A stretch of 7,333 nt of DNA from Cyanobacteria bacterium UBA8803 (GCA_003505715.1 DNXU01000605.1:1-7333); one strand, 5' to 3'; shown: positions 1 through 5,774, counted from the stretch's first letter. Translations and numbers: made by a program. The notes: generated from the letters alone by a model not told the origin.

Positions 1-140
1 TCACCCATCACCCATTCCCCATTACCCATCACCCATCAGCCATCACCCATCACCCATCACCCATCACACATCACCCATCACCCATCACCCATAACCCATC
101 ACCCATCACCCCTCACCCCTCACCCCTCACCCCTCACCCA
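1..140. repeat. Twenty-unit heptanucleotide tandem array (TCACCCA type)
   Basis: Twenty consecutive 7-bp units fill positions 1-140 with no insertion or deletion. Most read TCACCCA. Single-base variants occur at units 3, 4, 6, 10 and 14, and units 16-19 (106-133) are a block of TCACCCC. The array is cut by the window edge, so its full length is unknown. Short tandem heptads between genes are a known feature of filamentous cyanobacterial genomes (the STRR families). The minus strand is G-rich, with GGG or GGGG runs every 7 bases. That strand is the sense strand of the neighbouring flavoprotein gene, whose stop codon lies 11 bp away. The minus strand also carries TGA in all three frames. Confidence 0.95.
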
Positions 141-151
141 GATTAGAACAA

Positions 152-1279
152 TCAATGCTTAAGCGAGGGCAGTACTTCATTATAGGGCACTGAGCCAACA
201 ATTGCATAAGTCACTTGCTCAGAAAACCGCTGATTCCTTTTCATCAGCCAGACCAGCATATTGTTCATAAATGAGTATTTTCTGAAAGATTTTATCCGTA
301 AAGCAGCGCGGATATCCTCCTCGAAACAGGTTTCGTAAAGATGTTGCCAATTCTCAGCTACCTGGTCTGGTCGGGTACTCATATTGATAGCCTGGGTAAC
401 ATGTAAACCACTGAGAATGGCATTGGCAATTCCCTCCCCAGTTAGAGGGTCTGTTAAATTAGCAGCGTCACCAATTTTCAATACTTTTCCATAGCTAACT
501 CTGTTTCCCTTTAGAGCAGTTGCTAGAGGGTATGCTTTGGGTTTATGCTTACTAACAATTTTGGTTAATAGTTCCTGTGTTTGCTGGTTGCGGTGAACGA
601 ATTGGTCAAAGATTTTAATAATATTTGCGTTCATTTTTTGGTATTCATTTAGCCATATACCAACTCCAACATTGAGTTTTAATAATCCAGCTTTTATATC
701 CGCTGGAAATATCCAACCGTATCCGTGAATTCCCAAAGATCGATCAAAGTAAATTTGAGCCAAAGAAAGGTAGGCTTCAGGGAAGTCTTCTGACTTGACT
801 ATCCAGTAAGCTCTAATCGCGATCGCATTGGCCTCACCTGTATAGACCCCGCGTGCATCTATAATAAAATCAAAATCGCTGTACAGTTCCTGATGGTAGC
901 GGTCGATATTAGCAATCCTTTGGGTACGACCAATGCACCCTGCATTGATAGCTCTCTCATAGAGTAGGTTGTCAAAGAAAAACCTAGGGATGCAATATCC
1001 TTCAAGTGGAGTAGTCTGCATATGGTAATTTCCATTAGAAACTCCCAACACAAGACCATTGATAGGTGTAAATTCTGATACCCTTGCTTTGATATCCTGC
1101 GGATAGATACCCATTGTGGATAATGCCTGGACTGACTGAAGACTAACTCCATCTCCGCAAATTTTCTCTCTGGGAAAGCTCTCTTTGTCTATGAGAGTCA
1201 CTTGATGCCCACTTTTTGCAAGATGGTATCCTGCTGAGCATCCTGCCGGACCTGCTCCAATTACAGCGATTTTGGACAT
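152..1279 (-). CDS. Geranylgeranyl reductase family FAD-dependent oxidoreductase
   Basis: This 375-residue flavoprotein resembles the geranylgeranyl reductase / p-hydroxybenzoate hydroxylase superfamily, whose reductase members saturate double bonds of isoprenoid chains. The N-terminus carries the Rossmann dinucleotide motif GAGPAG (residues 8-13), and the strand ends in acidic D31. KICGDG (39-44) matches the Cys-Gly signature common to these reductases. YGWIFP (187-192) matches the substrate-domain motif. GDAANLTDPLTGEGI (270-284) is the second FAD-binding segment. The ATG at 1279 starts exactly at the Rossmann strand; only a weak GAGA lies upstream. The gene follows the terpene synthase on the same strand after 53 bp, so the two are probably cotranscribed. 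The inferred substrate is the product or precursor of that synthase. The sequence cannot exclude a hydroxylase or epoxidase role. There is no signal peptide; the C-terminal part (about 325-365) is basic and may touch membrane. Confidence 0.9.
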   Translation of the reverse strand: MSKIAVIGAGPAGCSAGYHLAKSGHQVTLIDKESFPREKICGDGVSLQSVQALSTMGIYPQDIKARVSEFTPINGLVLGVSNGNYHMQTTPLEGYCIPRFFFDNLLYERAINAGCIGRTQRIANIDRYHQELYSDFDFIIDARGVYTGEANAIAIRAYWIVKSEDFPEAYLSLAQIYFDRSLGIHGYGWIFPADIKAGLLKLNVGVGIWLNEYQKMNANIIKIFDQFVHRNQQTQELLTKIVSKHKPKAYPLATALKGNRVSYGKVLKIGDAANLTDPLTGEGIANAILSGLHVTQAINMSTRPDQVAENWQHLYETCFEEDIRAALRIKSFRKYSFMNNMLVWLMKRNQRFSEQVTYAIVGSVPYNEVLPSLKH

Positions 1280-1313
1280 AACTACATTCTCAGCTCTGAT
1301 TGTTTAAACCGAT

Positions 1314-1321
1314 GCGATCGC
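1314..1321. repeat. HIP1 octamer GCGATCGC (intergenic copy)
   Basis: This is one of six GCGATCGC palindromes in the window and the only one outside a gene. The others are at 819-826, 2818-2825, 3107-3114, 6741-6748 and 6923-6930. HIP1 is strongly over-represented in many cyanobacterial genomes, and this density supports a cyanobacterial host. This copy lies in the short gap of the terpenoid gene pair. Confidence 0.85.
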
Positions 1322-1332
1322 AATACCAGCAC

Positions 1333-2445
1333 TTAGCAGTAGTGCAAACGAGCCATCACGAGACGATTTAAAAAGAAAAAGAGCGTTGAACCACCACCTA
1401 CACTTATAAGTTGCCTCGCGATTCCTTGCACTTCCTTTTGCTTTCTCACTTTATCATCTGCTAGATAAATGCCTAACAAGGCATGATTGATCATCTGATG
1501 AAAATTTCTATGAGGTAATTGAGCCACGTTTTCCTTAGCCTTATTAATAAAGTGTATAAACCGCTCTTTCATTTCATTTTTATTCTTATAGTAAGAACAA
1601 AAATTTAGATCGCCACCGAGGCGATCTTCCTCTTGATCGATCAGGTAATCCAGTAAAATATGTAATCCCTGTACCCATGGGAAATAACCATTTTTTACTT
1701 GCTGAACTAAGGCTTCCGAACAATCTTCATGGCAAGCATAGGCGATAATACAGAAGATACCAAGGGTCGAGCCAGCACAAGCAGAAAAGTCATACCAGCT
1801 CATCTCAGGAAGGTTATCCTGATGAGATTTAAACCAAGCTTTTAGCCGGGGAATGCGTTCTTCAACTTGCACATGCTTATGGACTTGTAAATCGCAATAA
1901 TAATTTGCTAATTCATGAAGAGCCGAAGATATTTTTGGATAAGCTGGCAGCTGAGCCAACACAGTTTGACAAGTTTTAACCAGTTTTCTTAAATAGCCTC
2001 CATCCTCTTGCTCCTTGCGAAAACGATAATAATTGCTGCATTCTGCTCCTGGAGTTAAGGCATGAAAGATGGAGTCATGAAGACTCCGAAAATCCTTGGG
2101 ATCGAGGGAAGTACTTCGGTCACACAAATTATCTAAATAATCGCTAATTGTTTGATAAGCAACAATAAAACGAATTATTTCATTCCTGTAACTTTTAGCC
2201 AATAATCCGTAGATAGCGCCTCCTGCACAGTGAAATGTTTTTGTTTCGATACTCATGAATGCTTGTTTGCGAAGTTCTGGATTAGGGATTTGATTTGCTT
2301 GTTCTTTCCATTCGCCTAAATAGCAATGAACAGCTGGCAACACATTACGGTAAATTCCTGACATCAACGTCCAGGGGCTAGTTGGAATTTTACAGTTTTT
2401 GCTACCATAGTTGGGATTATAGTCACCCAATTTAATCAGAGCCAT
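1333..2445 (-). CDS. DUF2600 / YtpB-type large terpene synthase
   Basis: This protein of 370 residues (from the ATG at 2445) matches the family of Bacillus subtilis YtpB, tetraprenyl-beta-curcumene synthase, from memory of that family. Those enzymes act on long all-trans prenyl diphosphates such as heptaprenyl diphosphate (C35), and some also take shorter chains. The first Asp-rich motif lies in YQTISDYLDNLCDR (97-110). A second acidic motif is DYLIDQEEDR (266-275). The conserved N-terminal segments IYRNVLPAVH (31-40) and FHCAGGAIYG (71-80) are present. The length is near that of YtpB and no break is seen. An in-frame TTG at 2460 would add five residues. I prefer the ATG because a GGGA lies about 9 bases before it. 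No transmembrane segment is evident, though the C-terminal LISVGGGSTLFFFL (346-359) is hydrophobic. It is the first gene of a likely two-gene operon with the downstream reductase. The actual substrate is unknown. Confidence 0.88.
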   Translation of the reverse strand: MALIKLGDYNPNYGSKNCKIPTSPWTLMSGIYRNVLPAVHCYLGEWKEQANQIPNPELRKQAFMSIETKTFHCAGGAIYGLLAKSYRNEIIRFIVAYQTISDYLDNLCDRSTSLDPKDFRSLHDSIFHALTPGAECSNYYRFRKEQEDGGYLRKLVKTCQTVLAQLPAYPKISSALHELANYYCDLQVHKHVQVEERIPRLKAWFKSHQDNLPEMSWYDFSACAGSTLGIFCIIAYACHEDCSEALVQQVKNGYFPWVQGLHILLDYLIDQEEDRLGGDLNFCSYYKNKNEMKERFIHFINKAKENVAQLPHRNFHQMINHALLGIYLADDKVRKQKEVQGIARQLISVGGGSTLFFFLNRLVMARLHYC

Positions 2446-2486
2446 GGTACTATTTCCCAAATAATTTTTGTAATTAATGGCGGAGA

Positions 2487-2492
2487 ATTATA
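2487..2492 (-). promoter_or_regulatory. Candidate -10 box for the terpene synthase operon
   Basis: The minus strand reads TATAAT, a perfect -10 hexamer, 41 bp upstream of the terpene synthase ATG. It sits inside an imperfect dyad with arms GGCG and CGCC (2479-2497). No good -35 hexamer is found at 16-18 bp spacing, so the promoter may be weak or activator-dependent. This rests on motif matching only. Confidence 0.35.
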
Positions 2493-2514
2493 TCGCCTAG
2501 ATGCTGAGTTAATT

Positions 2515-2548
2515 ATTTACAGCTATTGAATTCTAATAGATTGTAAAT
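2515..2548. promoter_or_regulatory. Two-part dyad upstream of the terpene synthase promoter
   Basis: Outer arms ATTTACA (2515-2521) and TGTAAAT (2542-2548) are perfect reverse complements. Inside them, CTATT (2523-2527) and AATAG (2535-2539) are a second perfect pair around a 7-base centre. The element abuts the expected -35 position of the candidate promoter at 2487-2492, where a regulator could bind. It has no T-tract, so it is not a typical terminator for the kinase gene. Confidence 0.45.
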
Positions 2549-2595
2549 GCACCCGCATCTGCCCAAGGACTTAATAATAGTTAAGCGTGATGGTA

Positions 2596-2623
2596 TAAAT
2601 GGATAATGGGTAATGACTAATGG
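2596..2623. repeat. Degenerate heptad tract (NTAATGR type, four units)
   Basis: Four 7-bp units stand in register: TAAATGG, ATAATGG, GTAATGA and CTAATGG. The tract lies between the histidine kinase and terpene synthase genes. It differs in sequence from the other heptad tracts but keeps the period. It can pair imperfectly with the ACCAATT tract at 2642-2662; the five innermost pairs (TGGTA with TACCA) are perfect, giving a possible stem after the kinase stop codon. Confidence 0.7.
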
Positions 2624-2641
2624 TATAACAAGCTCATTTTT

Positions 2642-2662
2642 ACCAATTACCAATTACCAATT
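2642..2662. repeat. Three perfect ACCAATT heptads overlapping a gene end
   Basis: Three identical ACCAATT units run in tandem. The tract overlaps the 3' end of the histidine kinase gene: read on the minus strand it encodes the last residues Ile-Gly-Asn-Trp and the TAA stop (2647-2649). Confidence 0.9.
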
Positions 2663-3774
2663 TGATGAGCAGGTAATCTCAATCTGAAGGAAGCACCGCG
2701 TTGGGAACCCACAGTAGTGTCTCCTGAGGAGAAGCGATTTTCCCCCCAGATTCTACCACCGTGGGCTTCAATAATCTGTCGGGTTAAGTATAGCCCTAGC
2801 CCCGACCCCATCGACTGGCGATCGCTATGTCCCTGGTAAAATCGCTCAAACAAGCGAGGGAGTTCATCTGGTGTAATCCCCCGTCCATTATCAAGAATCT
2901 TCACGAGTTGGTAGGTAGAGTCAGACTCGAAGACAACCTCCACTTTGCCACCACGGGGGCAATTATTAATCCCATTTGTCAACAAGTTGTTAAAGACTCG
3001 CCTTAACTGTAGCCCATCCCCATTTACCCATAGAGAGTGGTAATCTGACTCTCTATAACTCAGACGAACATCTACCTGGCGTTTTGAGGCTAACTCCGAT
3101 ACTGTAGCGATCGCCTCTTCAGCTAGAGTTACCAGTTCGACAGGGGCCAGTTTTAACCTCACTCCCTCCGTATCGTTGCGATAGACATCCAACAGCGTCT
3201 CGATTAACCCAAGGGAGTTTTCATGACTCCGAACGATTGTTGAGAAGACTTTTTGCTGTGCTGCTGTGACTGCACCGTATTTTTCCTGCTGCAAAGATTT
3301 CAATGCCTCAATCGCTCCCAGCAGTGGTGTTTTAAGGTCGTGAGTTAACGTTGACACAAAATCCTCTCTAGCACTAGCTAACTGCTGTTGTGCCTGTAGC
3401 TGTGCCTTCTGTCGGGCGAGTGCTTCTTCATGATACAAATTGCGTTCGCTCAGCCAACCTGTGACTATGAGTGCCATCGCCATCAGCAAGCGGTTCATCA
3501 CTGTTGCGAAGTTATACCACTCTAGGTTAGGGATAAACAAATTTAGAAGGGTTAAGCCTGTTGCCATTACTGTAGCCTGAACTGTCGCCGAGCGACCAAG
3601 GCGAGAAGACAACAAAATCGGTACGGTATAGAGGAAACCTAAGGCGTAGGGCGGTGGAGTCGAAAAATCTAAGATGAGAATGATTGTAAATAATCCAACA
3701 ATGAGCCAGCGCGTGTGCGACTGCTGCTCAGCAAGCCAACGTGTTTTTAAAATTGCTATTAATCGGCGTAACAT
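2647..3774 (-). CDS. Orphan membrane-bound sensor histidine kinase
   Basis: This is a 375-residue protein read from the ATG at 3774. About four hydrophobic segments (near 23-37, 44-57, 65-82 and 93-108) form a membrane sensor region. A basic, Gln-rich linker (about 115-138) follows, probably coiled coil. The H-box is LTHDLKTP with His145. The ATPase domain shows an N-box NNLLTNGINN (262-271), G1 DNGRGI (295-300), F-box FERFYQG (309-315) and G2 GSGLGL (323-328). All catalytic motifs look intact, so it should autophosphorylate and pass phosphate to a response regulator. No regulator gene is in the window, and the signal is unknown. An in-frame TTG at 3810 would add 12 residues, but it lies in the loop of a leader hairpin and the ATG is more credible. 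No periplasmic, PAS or HAMP domain is recognisable. The C-terminal tail is encoded by a heptad repeat. Confidence 0.93.
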   Translation of the reverse strand: MLRRLIAILKTRWLAEQQSHTRWLIVGLFTIILILDFSTPPPYALGFLYTVPILLSSRLGRSATVQATVMATGLTLLNLFIPNLEWYNFATVMNRLLMAMALIVTGWLSERNLYHEEALARQKAQLQAQQQLASAREDFVSTLTHDLKTPLLGAIEALKSLQQEKYGAVTAAQQKVFSTIVRSHENSLGLIETLLDVYRNDTEGVRLKLAPVELVTLAEEAIATVSELASKRQVDVRLSYRESDYHSLWVNGDGLQLRRVFNNLLTNGINNCPRGGKVEVVFESDSTYQLVKILDNGRGITPDELPRLFERFYQGHSDRQSMGSGLGLYLTRQIIEAHGGRIWGENRFSSGDTTVGSQRGASFRLRLPAHQIGNW

Positions 3775-3784
3775 TTCCAGTAGT

Positions 3785-3820
3785 TCTAGTTTAAAGTAAT
3801 ATCGGCACAATAAAACTAGA
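3785..3820 (-). promoter_or_regulatory. Leader inverted repeat before the histidine kinase
   Basis: TCTAGTTT (3785-3792) and AAACTAGA (3813-3820) are perfect 8-bp reverse complements separated by 20 bp. In the kinase mRNA this hairpin would end 10 bases before the ATG, next to the weak GGA ribosome site, and would hold the alternative TTG codon in its loop. It could modulate translation or be a protein site. Confidence 0.4.
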
Positions 3821-3860
3821 TTAACTTCTACCTTAAGCCAGAAATAACTGTTTATTTATG

Positions 3861-3882
3861 ATTTATATCGAAAGATATAAAT
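3861..3882. promoter_or_regulatory. Perfect 9-bp dyad with GAAA centre in the divergent intergenic region
   Basis: ATTTATATC (3861-3869) and GATATAAAT (3874-3882) are exact reverse complements around GAAA. As plus-strand RNA it would form a 9-bp stem closed by a C(GAAA)G tetraloop, a very stable loop type. As DNA each arm carries a TATAAA on opposite strands, so the dyad could overlap divergent -10 elements of the kinase and the secreted-protein gene. No convincing -35 box was found on either side. Confidence 0.45.
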
Positions 3883-3976
3883 AGCCAGTAAACTTATTGA
3901 TAAACATTCTATTGAATGGTCTGTATTAATGCGTTTAAACCTTTATTAAACACCAAAATATATCTTGATTTTCAAA

Positions 3977-4010
3977 GAAGAGTCAATAAGAATTGAACTA
4001 TTGATTCTTC
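3977..4010 (+). promoter_or_regulatory. 12-bp leader hairpin abutting the Shine-Dalgarno
   Basis: GAAGAGTCAATA (3977-3988) pairs with TATTGATTCTTC (3999-4010) over 12 positions, with one G-U wobble and a 10-base loop. Only one base separates the stem from the Shine-Dalgarno AGGAG (4012-4016), which lies 6 bases before the ATG at 4023. This placement fits a translation-control or mRNA-protecting hairpin for the secreted-protein gene. A DNA operator is the alternative. Confidence 0.55.
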
Positions 4011-4022
4011 CAGGAGACATTC

Positions 4023-4688
4023 ATGAATAACCACAATCCAAAGCTACCAAAACCAACTGGGTTAGCCAGTGCTATCTGGGGAAGCTTGCTCATCAGTTTA
4101 CCTGCAATTCCTTTAGCAGCATTCGCAACACCTGTTTCCAAGCTCAACCCTTGCCCTGGAATTTACTACGAAGAACCTTTCAACAGCACGCGCCTATCTC
4201 CTCAAGGATGTCCCCCTAACGCGGCTGCACAGCGTCTTCAAACAGGTGGGATTCCTGTGATTCGCGATCGGACACCGAACCGAGATCGGGAAGTTTTCAG
4301 CGAACCGTTAACTCCCACCCCCCCTCCAATTGGTGTTATTCAACCCCCTCTACCAGAGACTCGCAGTAACCCGATCGCTCTGGTTACACCTATAGATGGA
4401 AAGGTGGATGTAAAACTCAAAAATAACACTAATGCAATTGTTTCCTACGAGGCAATTGGGCATACTCAACGCCGATTTCTAGCAGCTGGAGAAGAAATTG
4501 TCCTGCAAGAGCTGCCAACCCCTGTAACTATCACGGCAGTTCGTCAGGATAAAGGGCTACTGGATGTAGCCCCAAGATCTGCTTCCCAGCCAGGGATGTT
4601 AGAGATTTCCTTAGATGAATCAGGAAATTTAGACGATAACCTGGGCGCACTGAGAATTCAAAAAGATGGCCAAGTATTTTTGAACTAG
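4023..4688 (+). CDS. Secreted protein of unknown function
   Basis: I do not recognise a named family. The 221-residue product begins with a polar, lysine-containing stretch, then a hydrophobic core (about 15-34). A signal-peptidase-like site ends in AFA (33-35), so export is predicted. The mature N-terminus holds two cysteines in a Pro/Gly/Tyr-rich segment (PCPGIYYEEP, 43-52; GCPPN, 62-66), which might form a disulfide outside the cytoplasm. A proline-rich linker (about 96-117) follows. The C-terminal half (about 120-219) alternates short hydrophobic and charged segments, such as VDVKLKNNTNAIVSYEAIG, and looks like an all-beta domain. The ATG has a good AGGAG 6 bases upstream, preceded by a strong hairpin. 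The gene is divergent from the histidine kinase. A role in the envelope is inference only. Confidence 0.85.
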   Translation: MNNHNPKLPKPTGLASAIWGSLLISLPAIPLAAFATPVSKLNPCPGIYYEEPFNSTRLSPQGCPPNAAAQRLQTGGIPVIRDRTPNRDREVFSEPLTPTPPPIGVIQPPLPETRSNPIALVTPIDGKVDVKLKNNTNAIVSYEAIGHTQRRFLAAGEEIVLQELPTPVTITAVRQDKGLLDVAPRSASQPGMLEISLDESGNLDDNLGALRIQKDGQVFLN

Positions 4689-4694
4689 TGCTGT

Positions 4695-4744
4695 GAAGGC
4701 TCCAAGGCTTCAAGGCAGGAGGTAGGAGGCTGAAGGCTGAAGGG
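4695..4744. repeat. Purine-rich AAGGC tandem tract with mixed 8- and 7-bp period
   Basis: AAGG cores recur at 4696, 4704 and 4712 (8-bp steps). GAGG/AAGG cores then follow at 4719, 4726, 4733 and 4740 (7-bp or near 7-bp steps). The tract begins 6 bp after the stop of the secreted-protein gene, so it lies in that gene's 3' untranslated region. The hexamer AAGGCT occurs three times in it and is complementary to AGCCTT at 4774-4779. Confidence 0.75.
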
Positions 4745-4782
4745 AATAAAGCTTTTAGAGTAGTAAGGTTTTTAGCCTTTTT
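4733..4782 (+). terminator. Weak candidate terminator after the secreted-protein gene
   Basis: AAGGCT (4733-4738) can pair with AGCCTT (4774-4779), followed by TTT. The intervening 35 bases hold a small palindrome, AAAGCTTT (4748-4755). A shorter 4-bp stem (4765-4768 with 4776-4779) offers another form. The long loop makes this much less convincing than the terminator at 5749-5774. Confidence 0.3.
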
Positions 4783-4801
4783 AAAGGGTGAATTATTTCC
4801 G

Positions 4802-4826
4802 CTGCACTGTACTTGTAAAAGTGCAG
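4802..4826. promoter_or_regulatory. Perfect 7-bp inverted repeat upstream of the lipoprotein gene
   Basis: CTGCACT (4802-4808) and AGTGCAG (4820-4826) are exact reverse complements with an 11-bp spacer. They are centred about 63 bp before the ATG at 4877. The spacing suits a dimeric repressor or activator site near a promoter. An RNA hairpin in the leader is equally possible. No clear -10/-35 pair was identified beside it. Confidence 0.45.
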
Positions 4827-4876
4827 ATTCTGTCTCAATAGTACCAATGAATAAATAGTTTAAGGAGATTTTCTCA

Positions 4877-5728
4877 ATGAGGAATAAACTTAGTAAACTT
4901 CAAACTACAAGTTCTCCAGGTGTCGGTCTTGGTGACTTCCATCAAGCATTCTGGCACCCCAAGGTTGCAGCGATTACGTTGACGTTTCTGGCTACAATCT
5001 TAGGCGCTTGCAGTGTCAATAATCCCGAACAAGTGGGTGGCCCTACAGCTAGGACTAATGTCACTACTGAGGAAGTTGCCGAGCGGACGAATGCTCTGAT
5101 TGGTCAGACTGTAACAGTAAGAAATGAAGTTGACAAAAAAGTTGGTGCCCATTCCTTTACAATCGGTGATGAAAAGCTTTTCGGTACGGAAAAAATTCTG
5201 GTTATTAATGCTTCAGGAGAGCCTGCGACCCTTCCTGATGACATAGAACTGCAAGTAACAGGTAAGGTAGCCAAACTGGTAGTTGCTGATTTGGAGAGAG
5301 AGTTTAATTTGGACTTGGAGCCAGAGCTAGAGGCAGAATACAGAGACAGACCAGTAATCATTGCTCAATCAATTGCTCTAGCACCCAAACCGGGTGAAGT
5401 GACTAAAAATCCTAGCGCCTACTATAACAAGGTCATTGCTGTACAAGCTGAAGTCGAAAACATTATTAGTCCGATTTCGTTTACCCTCGACGAGGATAAA
5501 TTGACTAGCACTCAAGATTTGCTGGTATTAAATAGAACCACATATCCAGCTATCAATGATGGCCAGGAGGTGGTTGTAACGGGTGTACTCCGACCATTTG
5601 TTGTCGCCGATATTGAGAGGGACTACGATTTAAACTGGGATTTGACTTTGCAAAGACAACTAGAAGCAGAATATAGGCAGAAGCCTGTACTTATTGCCCA
5701 AAATGTATACCAATCTGCGCAAGATTAA
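4877..5728 (+). CDS. Predicted lipoprotein with two duplicated beta-rich domains
   Basis: This 283-residue protein has a hydrophobic segment (about 29-44) ending in a lipobox-like LGAC with Cys45, so anchoring in a membrane facing the periplasm is predicted. The 28 residues before the hydrophobic core are unusually long for a lipoprotein signal. After a short linker, two copies of one domain follow (about 66-168 and 174-279). Both contain SFT-(I/L), a VTG strand, VVAD-(L/I)-ER, LEAEYR and P-V-(I/L)-IAQ in the same order. The strand pattern suggests an OB-like or other small barrel fold, but this is inference and I do not recognise a named family. The ATG has AAGGAG at 4862-4867. An intrinsic terminator follows at 5749, and an inverted repeat lies upstream, so it is probably transcribed alone. 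Function unknown. Confidence 0.88.
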   Translation: MRNKLSKLQTTSSPGVGLGDFHQAFWHPKVAAITLTFLATILGACSVNNPEQVGGPTARTNVTTEEVAERTNALIGQTVTVRNEVDKKVGAHSFTIGDEKLFGTEKILVINASGEPATLPDDIELQVTGKVAKLVVADLEREFNLDLEPELEAEYRDRPVIIAQSIALAPKPGEVTKNPSAYYNKVIAVQAEVENIISPISFTLDEDKLTSTQDLLVLNRTTYPAINDGQEVVVTGVLRPFVVADIERDYDLNWDLTLQRQLEAEYRQKPVLIAQNVYQSAQD

Positions 5729-5748
5729 ACTTTTGTGATTCAAAGAGT

Positions 5749-5774
5749 GAGGGGGAGCAAATTGCTTCCTTTTT
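5749..5774 (+). terminator. Intrinsic terminator after the lipoprotein gene
   Basis: GGGAGC (5753-5758) pairs with GCTTCC (5764-5769) around AAATT, with one G-U pair. Weaker wobble pairs extend the stem outward, and TTTTT (5770-5774) follows directly. It begins about 20 bp after the stop codon at 5728. This is the classic stem plus U-tract form and should separate this gene from the HAD/ASRT pair. Confidence 0.75.

Noticed and set aside
1..140. Possible CRISPR array or protein-coding repeat at the left edge
   Set aside because: Units are 7 bp with no spacers, so it is not CRISPR. A 7-bp unit cycles through all frames, so any peptide read from it would be a spurious low-complexity string; the minus strand is full of TGA stops.
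859..1152. 97-residue reading frame on the minus strand inside the flavoprotein gene
   Set aside because: It lies wholly within a gene with clear FAD motifs, in another frame, with no ribosome site or recognisable motif.
2596..2662. Intrinsic terminator formed by the two heptad tracts after the kinase gene
   Set aside because: Only about 14 of 23 positions pair, broken by repeated mismatches, and there is no T-tract on the minus strand after the stem. It is kept only as a possible weak stem.
4531..4713. 60-residue reading frame antisense to the end of the secreted-protein gene
   Set aside because: It runs through the AAGGC repeat tract and has no supporting motif or start signal.
5104..5361. 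85-residue Ser-rich reading frame antisense to the lipoprotein gene
   Set aside because: The Ser-rich composition is what antisense reading of the Glu/Asp/Leu-rich sense codons gives; it is a shadow of the sense gene.
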